DNA from: Aeromicrobium sp. IC_218
Lineage (GTDB): Bacteria > Actinomycetota > Actinomycetes > Propionibacteriales > Nocardioidaceae
Length of the DNA stretch: 64,000 nucleotides
Assembly (NCBI RefSeq): GCF_004336805.1
Contig: NZ_SJXM01000002.1
Location: 349,617-413,616 of the forward strand
Direction: 5' to 3'
Shown here one piece after another: positions 36,983-44,758 of this stretch. Each line of letters opens with the position of its first letter. The first letter of the stretch is position 1. The notes below the pieces were generated by a model that saw only the letters and a program-made list of their open reading frames with translations, was not told the DNA's origin and did not search any database. The position numbers and the translations under genes are program-made.

Positions 36983-38404
36983 TCAGCCGTGCTGGGCGCT
37001 CTCGCGCGGCGCCAGGTTGGCCAGCACCTCCGGACGCAGCACCTCGGCGAGCCGGTCGGCGTCCATGAGGCCCTTCTCCAGCACGAGCTCGGCGACGCCG
37101 CGTCCGGTGAGCAGCGCCTCCTTGGCGACCTCGGTCGCCGCGGCGTAGCCGATGTACGGGTTGAGCGCGGTGACCAGGCCGATCGAGTCGGCCACCTCGC
37201 GGGCCAACAGCTCGGCGTTGGCGGTGATGCCGTCGACGCAGCGCTCGGCCAGGACGAGCATCGCCTCGCGCAGGCGGGCCAGGCCGGCGGCCATCGAGTA
37301 GCCGATGACCGGCTCGAACGCGTTGAGCTGCAGCTGGCCGGCCTCGGCCGCCATCGACACGGTGACGTCGTTGCCGATGATCTGGAACGCGACCTGGTTG
37401 ACGACCTCCGGGATGACCGGGTTCACCTTGCCCGGCATGATGCTCGACCCCGCCTGCACGGCGGGCAGGTTGATCTCGTTGAGGCCGGCGCGGGGCCCCG
37501 ACGACAGCAGCCGCAGGTCGTTGCAGATCTTGCTGACCTTGACGGCGACCCGCTTGAGCACGCCGCTGACGTGCACGAAGGCGCCGCAGTCCTGCGTGGC
37601 CTCGATGAGGTCGACGGCGCTCACCAGCGGCAGGCCGGTGATGCGCGACAGGTGCGCGCACGCCGTCGGGACGTAGCCGGTCGGGGCGTTGAGCTGGGTG
37701 CCGATGGCGGTGGCGCCGAGGTTGATCTCGTGCAGCATCATCACCGCCTCCTGCAGACGGCTGCGGTCCTCGGCGATCATCACCGCGTAGGCGCCGAACT
37801 CCTGACCCAGCGTCATGGGCACGGCGTCCTGCAGCTGCGTGCGGCCCATCTTGAGGACGTCGTGGAACTCCTCGGCCTTGCGCGCGAAGCTGGCCTGGAG
37901 CACCTCCATGGCCTCCAGCAGCGAACGCGTGGCGAAGATGAGCGCGATCTTGACCGCCGTCGGGTAGACGTCGTTCGTCGACTGGCTCAGGTTGACGTGC
38001 TCGTTGGGGTGGACGACCGCGTACGAGCCCTTGGGGTGCCCGAGGATCTCCAGCGCGCGGTTGGCGATGACCTCGTTCGCGTTCATGTTCGTCGAGGTGC
38101 CGGCACCGCCCTGGATGACGTCGACGACGAACTGGTCGCGCAGCGCCCCGCCGCGGATGTCCTCGCAGGCCTGGACGATCGCGGCGTGCCGCTCGTCGTC
38201 CAGCAGCCCCAGGTCGTGGTTGGTCTCGGCCGCGGCCTGCTTGACCGACGCGAGCGCCTCGACCAGGAACGGCGCCGTCCCGATCGGGATGCCGGTGATC
38301 GGGAAGTTCTCCAGCGCCCGGAGGGTGTGCACCCCCCAGTAGGCGTCGGCGGGGACCTCCCGGTCACCGATCAGGTCGTGCTCGAGGCGGACGGCCGAGT
38401 CCAT
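36983..38404 (-). CDS. aspA: Aspartate ammonia-lyase
   Basis: AspA converts aspartate to fumarate and ammonia. The 473-residue protein belongs to the fumarase II/aspartase superfamily, with the flexible loop signature GSSIMPGKVNPVIPE, the substrate segments TSTNMNANEVIANRA and LSQSTNDVYPTAVK. The N-terminus RLEHDLIGDREVPADAYWGV is characteristic of aspartase rather than fumarase. ATG 38404 follows GGGAGATCC. It lies downstream of ilvE on the same strand, with a weak hairpin between. Confidence 0.93.
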   Translation of the reverse strand: MDSAVRLEHDLIGDREVPADAYWGVHTLRALENFPITGIPIGTAPFLVEALASVKQAAAETNHDLGLLDDERHAAIVQACEDIRGGALRDQFVVDVIQGGAGTSTNMNANEVIANRALEILGHPKGSYAVVHPNEHVNLSQSTNDVYPTAVKIALIFATRSLLEAMEVLQASFARKAEEFHDVLKMGRTQLQDAVPMTLGQEFGAYAVMIAEDRSRLQEAVMMLHEINLGATAIGTQLNAPTGYVPTACAHLSRITGLPLVSAVDLIEATQDCGAFVHVSGVLKRVAVKVSKICNDLRLLSSGPRAGLNEINLPAVQAGSSIMPGKVNPVIPEVVNQVAFQIIGNDVTVSMAAEAGQLQLNAFEPVIGYSMAAGLARLREAMLVLAERCVDGITANAELLAREVADSIGLVTALNPYIGYAAATEVAKEALLTGRGVAELVLEKGLMDADRLAEVLRPEVLANLAPRESAQHG

Positions 38405-38422
38405 CGCAGGATCTCCCTTCAG

Positions 38423-38441
38423 CCGGAGGGGTCACCTCCGG
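38423..38441 (-). terminator. Possible weak terminator between ilvE and aspA
   Basis: A 7-bp stem (CCGGAGG with CCTCCGG) and a 5-nt loop lie in the 87-bp gap, only 18 bp before the aspA start. It is short and lacks a U-run. Confidence 0.35.
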
Positions 38442-38491
38442 GGTCGACGGCGTTGTCGCGACGACGCCTCCCCCGAGGATCAGCCCGGAGG

Positions 38492-39598
38492 CTAGACGTC
38501 GATCCTCTGCATCCAACCATGGTCGTCGGTCGCCCGGCCGTACTGGAGGTCGACCAGCGCGGCGCGCAGGTCGGCGGTGACCTTGCCCGTCGTGCCGTCG
38601 CCGGTCACGACCTCGCCGCCGTCCCACTTGAGCCGGCCGATGGGCGTGATGACCGCCGCGGTGCCGCAGGCGAAGACCTCGGTGATCGAGCCGTCGGCGA
38701 CGCCCTCGCGCCACTCGTCGATGCTCACCGGACGCTCGACGACCTCGTGGCCGCGGTCGCGGGCCAGCTGCATGAGCGACTCGCGCGTGATGCCCTCGAG
38801 GATCGTGCCGCTCGTCTCGGGGGTGACGATCGACCCGTCGGCCTGGACGAAGTACACGTTCATGCCGCCGAGCTCCTCGACGTACTTGCGCTCGACCGGG
38901 TCGAGGAAGACGACCTGCTCGCAGCCGTGGGCGGCGCCCTCCATCTGCGGCTTGAGGCTGGCGGCGTAGTTGCCGCCGCACTTGGCCGCTCCTGTGCCGC
39001 CGACCGCGGCGCGCGTGTAGTTCTCCGACAGCCAGATCGACACCGGGTGCACGCCACCGCTGAAGTAGGCGCCGGCCGGCGAGGCGATGACCGCGTAGGT
39101 CACCTTCAGCGAGGGCCGGACGCCCAGGAACGCCTCGGAGGCGAACATGAACGGCCGCAGGTACAGGCTGGTCTCGCCGCCGGTGGGCACCCAGGCCCGG
39201 TCGGCCTCGACGAGCGCCTTGATCGAGCCGACGAACCAGTCGACCGGCAGCTCGGGCAGCGCGAGGCGCTCGGCCGAGCGCTGGAAGCGCTTGGCGTTCT
39301 CCTCGGGCCGGAACGTCCACACCGAGCCGTCCTCGTGCGCGTACGCCTTGAGGCCCTCGAAGATCTCCTGGGCGTAGTGCAGGACGGCCGCGGCGGGGTC
39401 GAGCAGCAGCGGCCCGTAGGGCACGACGCGGGCGTCGTGCCAGCCCTCCTCGGGCGTCCAGTCGGCCAGGAACATGTGGTCGGTGAAGTGCTTGCCGAAG
39501 CCGGGCTCGGCGAGGATCGTGCTGCGTTCGTGCTCAGTCCGGGCGAGCGGGTTGGGCTCGAAACGGACCGGAAGACCGGTGGTGGACATGGCGTTCAC
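38492..39598 (-). CDS. ilvE: Branched-chain amino acid aminotransferase
   Basis: IlvE carries out the last step of Ile, Leu and Val synthesis with PLP. The 368-residue class IV aminotransferase has the PLP lysine in GAAKCGGNYAASLKP, the motif VYFVQADGSIVTPETSGTIL and ITRESLMQLARDRG. The GTG at 39598 is preferred because AAGGA lies 9 nt upstream; ATG 39589 is an in-frame alternative. It is 39 bp after leuB and probably forms an operon with it. Confidence 0.93.
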   Translation of the reverse strand: MNAMSTTGLPVRFEPNPLARTEHERSTILAEPGFGKHFTDHMFLADWTPEEGWHDARVVPYGPLLLDPAAAVLHYAQEIFEGLKAYAHEDGSVWTFRPEENAKRFQRSAERLALPELPVDWFVGSIKALVEADRAWVPTGGETSLYLRPFMFASEAFLGVRPSLKVTYAVIASPAGAYFSGGVHPVSIWLSENYTRAAVGGTGAAKCGGNYAASLKPQMEGAAHGCEQVVFLDPVERKYVEELGGMNVYFVQADGSIVTPETSGTILEGITRESLMQLARDRGHEVVERPVSIDEWREGVADGSITEVFACGTAAVITPIGRLKWDGGEVVTGDGTTGKVTADLRAALVDLQYGRATDDHGWMQRIDV

Positions 39599-39637
39599 GG
39601 TAGTGCGTCCTTGGGTTCGGGGGATGGAGGGGCGGCG

Positions 39638-40702
39638 TCAGGACGCCGGTACGCCCTCGGCCACGCGCGCCGCGATGGCCTCCCCCACCTCCTCGGTGCT
39701 GCGCGGTCCGGCAGCGTCCGTGCGGGCGGCGACGTCGGCCTCGACGGCCCGCTCGATCTCGGCGGCCGCCTCGGGGTGGCCGAGGTGGTCCAGCAGCAGG
39801 GCACCGGACAGGATCGCCGCGGTCGGGTCGGCCTTCGACTGGCCGGCGATGTCGGGCGCCGACCCGTGCACGGGCTCGAACATGCTCGGCGCCGTGCGGT
39901 CGGGGTTGACGTTGCCGCTCGCGGCCAGGCCGATGCCACCGGTGATGGCGGCGGCCAGGTCGGTGAGGATGTCGCCGAACAGGTTGTCGGTGACGATCAC
40001 GTCGAAGCGGGCCGGGTCGGTGGCCAGGAAGATCGTCGCGGCGTCCACGTGCAGGTAGTCGACGGTGACGTCGGGGAACTCCTCGCCGACGGTCGCCACC
40101 GTGCGGCTCCACAGGTGGCCGGCGTGCACGAGCACGTTGTTCTTGTGCACGAGCGTCAGCTTCCGGCGCGGACGCGCCTGGGCGCGGGCGAAGGCGTCAC
40201 GCACGACCCGCTCCACGCCGAAGGCGGTGTTGAGGCTGACCTCGGTGGCGACCTCGGCCGGCGTGCCGACGCGGATCGCGCCGCCGTTGCCGACGTACGG
40301 CCCCTCGGTGCCCTCGCGCACGACCACGAAGTCGATCTCGCCGGGGTCGGCCAGCGGCGTGGCGACGCCCGGGTAGAGCCTGCTCGGGCGCAGGTTGACG
40401 TAGTGGTCGAGCTCGAAGCGGAGCTTGAGCAGCAGACCGCGCTCCAGGACGCCCGACGGCACGCTCGGGTCGCCGACGGCGCCGAGCAGGATCGCGTCGT
40501 GGCCGCGGACCTCGCCGAGCACGGCGTCCGGCAGCACCTCGCCGGTGGCGTGGTAGCGGCGGGCGCCGAGGTCGTACTCGGTGCGGTCGAAGGCGAGGCC
40601 GTGGTCCGGGGCGATCACGTCGAGGACGCGCAGCGCCTGCGCGGTGACCTCGGGGCCGATGCCGTCGCCGGGCACGACGGCCAGGGAGTAGGTGCGGGTC
40701 AT
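39638..40702 (-). CDS. leuB: 3-Isopropylmalate dehydrogenase
   Basis: LeuB oxidises 3-isopropylmalate in leucine synthesis. The 354-residue protein shows [16 protein letters not shown] at the N-terminus and the dehydrogenase signature [23 protein letters not shown] 40702 lies 6 nt after TAGGAT (40709-40714), which suggests a leaderless transcript with TTCACA 18 bp further upstream. An imperfect palindrome at 40734-40751 may be an operator. Confidence 0.94.
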   Translation of the reverse strand: MTRTYSLAVVPGDGIGPEVTAQALRVLDVIAPDHGLAFDRTEYDLGARRYHATGEVLPDAVLGEVRGHDAILLGAVGDPSVPSGVLERGLLLKLRFELDHYVNLRPSRLYPGVATPLADPGEIDFVVVREGTEGPYVGNGGAIRVGTPAEVATEVSLNTAFGVERVVRDAFARAQARPRRKLTLVHKNNVLVHAGHLWSRTVATVGEEFPDVTVDYLHVDAATIFLATDPARFDVIVTDNLFGDILTDLAAAITGGIGLAASGNVNPDRTAPSMFEPVHGSAPDIAGQSKADPTAAILSGALLLDHLGHPEAAAEIERAVEADVAARTDAAGPRSTEEVGEAIAARVAEGVPAS

Positions 40703-40733
40703 GGCGTCATCCTAGGACGTCCAATCTCAGGAT

Positions 40734-40751
40734 GTGAAACCGGCGTCTCAC
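40734..40751. promoter_or_regulatory. Imperfect palindrome upstream of leuB
   Basis: GTGAAACCGGCGTCTCAC pairs GTGAaAC with GTcTCAC around CGGC. It overlaps the presumed leuB -35 and is flanked by CCAATC and GATTGG at a distance. A regulator cannot be named. Confidence 0.4.
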
Positions 40752-40759
40752 GGATTGGA

Positions 40760-40846
40760 TCAGTTGTCGTCGGGGCGCTCGGCCAGCAGGTCGTCGCGCT
40801 CGTCGCGCAGGTGGGCCGGGCCCCATTCCAGGTCAGGACGGTTCAT
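40760..40846 (-). CDS. Small ORF of 28 codons upstream of leuB
   Basis: The frame encodes 28 residues, MNRPDLEWGPAHLRDERD then DLLAERPDDN, very charged, with no hydrophobic segment. GAGGAG lies 8 nt before the ATG, the best ribosome binding site in this region. It ends 57 bp before leuB. No family is recognised, but the SD strength and bias make translation plausible. Confidence 0.45.
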   Translation of the reverse strand: MNRPDLEWGPAHLRDERDDLLAERPDDN

Positions 40847-41010
40847 GGCAGTTCTCCTCGGTACGTGGCAGATCAGGACGGCGGTCTCGTCGTGATGACG
40901 ACCGCTCAGGGCCGGGGTGCCGGGGTTCTGGTGAAACCGAGGAGGTGTTCGGCCGGACCGGGTTGCGGTGCGGCGAGCCTGCGGCGGAGCGGTCGAGCCA
41001 TCGACGAGCA

Positions 41011-41049
41011 CCGCGGCAGGGTGTGGCCCTTTAGGAGGCCCTGCCGCGG
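41011..41049. promoter_or_regulatory. Strong RNA hairpin in the leuB upstream region
   Basis: The 11-bp arms 41011-41021 and 41039-41049 are perfectly complementary, and a short GGCC/GGCC stem lies in the loop. On the minus strand it overlaps the end of the mini-ORF at 41031-41075. A competing self-palindrome (CCTGCCGCGGCAGG) uses the same right arm, so two structures are possible. Confidence 0.5.
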
Positions 41050-41075
41050 CAGGCGACTACTCGCTGCTTCCGCAT
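41031..41075 (-). CDS. Leaderless mini-ORF MRKQRVVACRGRAS
   Basis: A 14-codon frame begins 6 nt after TATGGT (41082-41087), exactly like the leaderless genes of this window, and ends inside a strong hairpin. It may be a regulatory leader peptide for the 28-codon ORF and leuB, 185 nt and 329 nt away. There is no run of one amino acid, so the sensed signal is unclear. Confidence 0.4.
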   Translation of the reverse strand: MRKQRVVACRGRAS

Positions 41076-41181
41076 GCGGCCACCATAGCCCGGCGGACGG
41101 GCCGATGCGCACCGTCTCGTGACGTGTCTCACGTCCGGCTCCGGCCGACCCCGTGCCGCGCGGACGTGTGAGACTGGCCCG

Positions 41182-41745
41182 GTGAGTGCCCCGACCGAGC
41201 TGCCCGACCTGGTGTCCGCGACCCTCGACCTGTCCCGCCAGCGCGGGTTCATCACCTCGACGCGGCACGAGACCGGACGCCTGCTGGCCACCCTCGCGGC
41301 GGCCAAGTCCGGCACCCTCGCCGAGCTCGGCACCGGCTGCGGCGTCGGCTCGGCCTGGCTGTCCAGCGGCGCGGCCTCCGGCGCCCGCGTGGTCACCGCC
41401 GAGCTCGACCCCACGCTCGCCGAGGACGTCCAGGACATCTTCGCGGCCACCGACAACGTCGAGGTCGTCTCCGGCGACTGGTCGGTGCTCGAGAAGTACG
41501 CGCCGTTCGCGCTGCTGTTCGTCGACATCCGCGAGGTGATGAACGACCTCGACCTCGTCGCCGACCTCATGGAGCCCGGCGGCATCGTCGTGCTCGACGA
41601 CTTCGTGCCGTCAGCGTTCTGGCCGCCGATCATCGAGGGACGCGTCGACACCGTCCGCGAGCGGTGGCTGACCGACGAGCGCTTCGCCGCCGTCGAGATG
41701 CTCATCGACCCCGACGCCTCGCTGCTCATCGCCACCCGGCGCTGA
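41182..41745 (+). CDS. SAM-dependent O-methyltransferase-like protein
   Basis: This 187-residue class I methyltransferase has the SAM motif LAELGTGCGVGSAWL near residue 49, VVTAELDPTLAEDVQ and LLFVDIREVMND. It is close to the small O-methyltransferase group, but lacks evidence for a substrate. GTG 41182 lies 6 nt after GAGACT. Its last 135 bp overlap the 3' end of the convergent yczE-like gene. Confidence 0.8.
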   Translation: MSAPTELPDLVSATLDLSRQRGFITSTRHETGRLLATLAAAKSGTLAELGTGCGVGSAWLSSGAASGARVVTAELDPTLAEDVQDIFAATDNVEVVSGDWSVLEKYAPFALLFVDIREVMNDLDLVADLMEPGGIVVLDDFVPSAFWPPIIEGRVDTVRERWLTDERFAAVEMLIDPDASLLIATRR

Positions 41746-42312
41746 GCGCGTCGTCAGGCCCAGGAACAGCTGCACCAGCGGCCCGATGGCCAGCGCGTAG
41801 ACGACCGTCCCGACGCCGACCGTCCCGCCGAGCGCGAAGCCGATCACCAGCACGGTCACCTCCAGGCCGGTGCGCACCAGCCGGACGCTGAGCCCGGTGC
41901 GGCGCGAGATGCCGACCCAGAGACCATCCCGCGGGCCGGTGCCCAGGTTCGCGCCGACGTACAGCGCCCCGGCGAGCGCGTTGCCCACGACGCCGCCGAG
42001 CAGCATCAGCACCTGGACCGCCAGGACGTCCGGCGTCGGCAGCCAGGCCAGCGTCACGTCCGCGGCGATGCCGATGAGCGCGATGTTGAGGATCGTGCCG
42101 ATCCCCGGGCGCTGACGCAGCGGGATCCAGGCGAGCATGACGACGACGCCGACGGCGATGACGACCTGGCCGAAGGTCAGCGGCAGGCGGTGCGCGAGGC
42201 CCTCGTGCAGGACGTCCCAGGGGTCGAGCCCGAGGCCGGCCTCGACGAGCAGGGCCATCGTGGCCCCGTACAGCCACAGGCCGACGACGAGGCGGAGCAG
42301 ACGGAGGGTCAC
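41611..42312 (-). CDS. YczE-family membrane protein
   Basis: The 233-residue protein has five to six hydrophobic helices and the family features GATMALLVEAGLGLDPWDVLHE and GANLGTGPRDGLWVG. YczE-like proteins are often divergent from MocR-type regulators (YczR), as here. Its role is unknown, perhaps transport linked to vitamin B6 or amino acids. The last 45 residues (after LFLGLTTRSAP) are hydrophilic and encoded opposite the methyltransferase gene. The GTG overlaps the stop of a 43-codon gene (GTGA). Confidence 0.82.
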   Translation of the reverse strand: MTLRLLRLVVGLWLYGATMALLVEAGLGLDPWDVLHEGLAHRLPLTFGQVVIAVGVVVMLAWIPLRQRPGIGTILNIALIGIAADVTLAWLPTPDVLAVQVLMLLGGVVGNALAGALYVGANLGTGPRDGLWVGISRRTGLSVRLVRTGLEVTVLVIGFALGGTVGVGTVVYALAIGPLVQLFLGLTTRSAPGGDEQRGVGVDEHLDGGEALVGQPPLADGVDASLDDRRPER

Positions 42313-42440
42313 CGGACGATCCTCTCGTCCTGGAGCCGCGCCGGCGCGGCGCGGTGCCCGTAGCCGTCGCCGGCCAGGGCACGGACCGTCGCGACCAGCA
42401 CGGCCACGACCACGGGGACGAGGAGCAGGAACAGCATCAT
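42309..42440 (-). CDS. Small membrane protein of 43 residues, coupled to yczE
   Basis: The product starts MMLFLLLVPVVVAVLVATV and has one transmembrane helix and a basic tail. The stop overlaps the yczE GTG start, so ribosomes could pass on to yczE. The ATG at 42440 begins 11 bp from the MocR-type operator. It may be a real small protein or a translational lead-in. Confidence 0.5.
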   Translation of the reverse strand: MMLFLLLVPVVVAVLVATVRALAGDGYGHRAAPARLQDERIVR

Positions 42441-42450
42441 GCAGGCCACC

Positions 42451-42492
42451 GTGTCGCGGATTGGCCCTCGACTCGATGGCCAATTCCGACAC
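42451..42492. promoter_or_regulatory. Operator between yczE and mocR genes
   Basis: Two nested inverted repeats occur: ATTGGCC (42460-42466) with GGCCAAT (42478-42484), and GTGTC (42451-42455) with GACAC (42488-42492). They fill the 61-bp gap between the divergent genes. MocR regulators bind such repeats. Confidence 0.7.
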
Positions 42493-42501
42493 ACTGGACC
42501 C

Positions 42502-43941
42502 ATGACGTCCTTCGTGCCCGCCGCCCGGCTCGCGACGCTCCTCGGCGCGGGGCCCCTGCGCTCCCCCGCCTACGCCGACCTGGCCGAGCGGATCCGGCTG
42601 CTCGTCGTCGACGGCCGCGTGGCCGACGGGGCCCGGCTGCCCAGCGAGCGGGACCTCGCCGTGGCGCTCGGCGTCAGCCGGACGACGACCGCCCGGGTGT
42701 ACGCCGAGCTGCGCGACCGCGGCGTGCTGCGCTCGCGACGCGGGTCCGGCAGCGTCGTGCAGCTGCCGCCGAGCGAGTCGCACGTCAGCTCGCTCATCAC
42801 CGCGCCGTCCTCGCCCGGCACCATCGCGCTGACCTACTCCGCGCCGGCCGGCCCGCCGGGGCTGGCCCGCGCGTTCGCCGCCGCCCAGGAGCAGCTGCCC
42901 GCGCTGCTGGCGACCACCGGCTACCTGCCCGACGGGCTGCCGGTGCTGCGCGAGGCGCTGGCCGAGCGGTACCGCCGCCAGGGCCTGCCCACCGACCCCG
43001 AGCAGGTCGTGGTCACCAACGGCGCCATGGGCGCGCTGTCGCTCACCTTCCGGACGTTCCTGTCGCCGGGCGACCGCGTCGTCGTCGAGGGGCTGTCGTA
43101 CCCGCACGCGTACGACGCGATCGTCGCCAGCGGCGGGCGGCTCGCGCCGCTCCCGGTCACCGAGCACCCCTGGGACGTCCAGGCGCTCACGGCGCTGCTG
43201 GGCCGCACGCGGCACGCGATGGCCTACCTGATCCCGGACTTCCACAACCCCACGGCGGCGGTGATGGACGAGCCGACCCGCGTGGCGTGGGCCCGGCTGC
43301 TGCGCCGGCACGGCGTGCTGCCCGTGGTGGACGAGTCGCTGCGCGAGGTGAACCTGGACCGGGTCGAGCTCCCGCCGTCCTTCGCGACGTACGACTCGCG
43401 CGCCGTGCTGGTCGGGTCGGCGTCCAAGGAGTTCTGGGGCGGGCTGCGCATCGGGTGGGCCCGGTTGCCGCGGCACCTGGTCACGCCGGTGCTGCAGCGC
43501 CGCATGACGCTCGACCTCGGCTCGTCGGCGTTCGAGCAGCTCGTGCTGGCCCAGCTGCTGCAGGGCGACGGGGCGGACGCCGACCACCGGCGCGAGACCG
43601 CGCGGGCGGCTCGCGACCACCTGGTCGCCGAGCTGGCCGCGCAGCTGCCGATGCTGGTCGCCGACCCTCCCGCGGGCGGGCTGAACGTGTGGGCCGAGCT
43701 GCCCCAGCGCGTCTCGACCCCGCTCGTCGCCGCGGCGGAGCGGCACGGCCTGCTGCTGACGCCGGGCCCTCGCTTCCACGCCCACGCCGGCGGCGAGACC
43801 CGGCTGCGGCTGCCCTACACGCAGGGCGAGGCGGTCGTCACCGAGGCGGTGCGCCGGCTGCGCGACGCCTGGGACGAGGTGACGGCCCGCGGGGCGCGTC
43901 CGGCCGCCGCGGGCCGGGCGCCGATCGACCTGATCGCCTGA
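42502..43941 (+). CDS. MocR-type PLP-dependent transcriptional regulator (YczR-like)
   Basis: The 479-residue protein joins an N-terminal GntR winged helix (residues 20-90, LPSERDLAVALGVSRTTTAR) to an aminotransferase-like domain with the PLP lysine in GSASKEFWGGLRIGW and FHNPTAAVMDE. Such regulators bind PLP and act on a divergent gene, here yczE. ATG 42502 is 9 bp after the operator. The PLP lysine is kept, so cofactor sensing is likely. Confidence 0.9.
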   Translation: MTSFVPAARLATLLGAGPLRSPAYADLAERIRLLVVDGRVADGARLPSERDLAVALGVSRTTTARVYAELRDRGVLRSRRGSGSVVQLPPSESHVSSLITAPSSPGTIALTYSAPAGPPGLARAFAAAQEQLPALLATTGYLPDGLPVLREALAERYRRQGLPTDPEQVVVTNGAMGALSLTFRTFLSPGDRVVVEGLSYPHAYDAIVASGGRLAPLPVTEHPWDVQALTALLGRTRHAMAYLIPDFHNPTAAVMDEPTRVAWARLLRRHGVLPVVDESLREVNLDRVELPPSFATYDSRAVLVGSASKEFWGGLRIGWARLPRHLVTPVLQRRMTLDLGSSAFEQLVLAQLLQGDGADADHRRETARAARDHLVAELAAQLPMLVADPPAGGLNVWAELPQRVSTPLVAAAERHGLLLTPGPRFHAHAGGETRLRLPYTQGEAVVTEAVRRLRDAWDEVTARGARPAAAGRAPIDLIA

Positions 43942-43958
43942 GCCTCAGGATCGCTTCG

Positions 43959-43974
43959 TACACTAATGATGTGT
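43959..43974. promoter_or_regulatory. Promoter and palindrome at the ohrR-like start
   Basis: TACACT (43959-43964) lies 6 nt before GTG 43971, and ACAC/GTGT form a palindrome (43960-43974) that overlaps both -10 and start codon. This fits autoregulation of a leaderless gene. Confidence 0.55.
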
Positions 43975-44420
43975 CCACGAACGATCCGTTGTCGCTCGAC
44001 GAGCAGGTGTGCTTCGCGATCACCGTCGCGGCCCGCGAGGTCGTGGCGGCCTACCGTCCGGTGCTCGCCCCGCTCGGCCTGACCCACCCGCAGTACCTGG
44101 TGATGCTCGCGCTGTGGGAGGGCGACGGCGTCAGCGTCGGTCAGCTCGCCACGCGGCTCAGCCTCGAGCCCGCCACGCTCACCCCGCTGGTCAAGCGGCT
44201 CGAGCGCGACGGCCACGTCGAGCGCCGCCGGGCCAGCCACGACGAGCGGCTGGTGCTCGTGCACCTCACCGACGCCGGACGCGCGCTGCGCGAGCGGGCG
44301 CTGGAGGTGCCGCCGCGCATGCTGGAGACGTTCGGCATGGACGTCGGCGACCTCGCCGACGTCAACCGCATCCTGCGCGACCTCGCCGGTCGCACCCGAT
44401 CCACGGAGGTCCAGGCATGA
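43971..44420 (+). CDS. MarR-family regulator, OhrR-like
   Basis: This 149-residue winged-helix protein has the OhrR pattern: LDEQVCFAI with the peroxide-sensing Cys14, AYRPVLAPLGLTHPQYLVML, and LSLEPATLTPLVKRLERDG as recognition helix region, then RRASHDERLVLVHLT as wing. OhrR senses organic hydroperoxides by cysteine oxidation. No ohr gene is next to it; the next gene encodes a membrane protein. Confidence 0.85.
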   Translation: MSTNDPLSLDEQVCFAITVAAREVVAAYRPVLAPLGLTHPQYLVMLALWEGDGVSVGQLATRLSLEPATLTPLVKRLERDGHVERRRASHDERLVLVHLTDAGRALRERALEVPPRMLETFGMDVGDLADVNRILRDLAGRTRSTEVQA

Positions 44421-44758
44421 GCGAGCGTCATCCAGCAGGGGCCGGCACGACCGAGCCCAGCGGCACGCGCGACGTCGCCCGCGAGATGAAGGCCCTCGAC
44501 AAGGTCCGTCGCCGGGTCGCCGCGATCGGCTTCTTCGTCATCACGATCCACGGCGTCATCGGGCTCATCGTGGTCGGGCACATCGTGGACGGGCAGAGCC
44601 GGCACGGCGACGCGATCGGGCTGGTCGTCATGTCCGGCGTCGTCGCGCTCATCCAGTACGCGGGCTGCCGGTTCATCCTGGGCGCCCGGCTGTGGTCGCC
44701 GGTCTGGATCCTGCTCTCGCTCGTGCCGACCGCGTTCGGCCTGTTCCTCGTCGTCTGA
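44417..44758 (+). CDS. Membrane protein of unknown function downstream of ohrR-like gene
   Basis: The 113-residue product has three hydrophobic helices after a polar N-terminus of about 35 residues. The ATG overlaps the upstream stop by 4 bp, so it is in an operon with the OhrR-like regulator. It stops exactly where the convergent thiD-tenA chimera stops (TGA|TCA). No family is recognised. Confidence 0.6.
   Translation: MSERHPAGAGTTEPSGTRDVAREMKALDKVRRRVAAIGFFVITIHGVIGLIVVGHIVDGQSRHGDAIGLVVMSGVVALIQYAGCRFILGARLWSPVWILLSLVPTAFGLFLVV

Noticed and set aside
40906..41001. 31-codon minus-strand ORF between the mini-ORF and the 28-codon ORF
   Set aside because: It has no convincing ribosome binding site or promoter and a Pro/Arg-rich translation typical of shadow frames.
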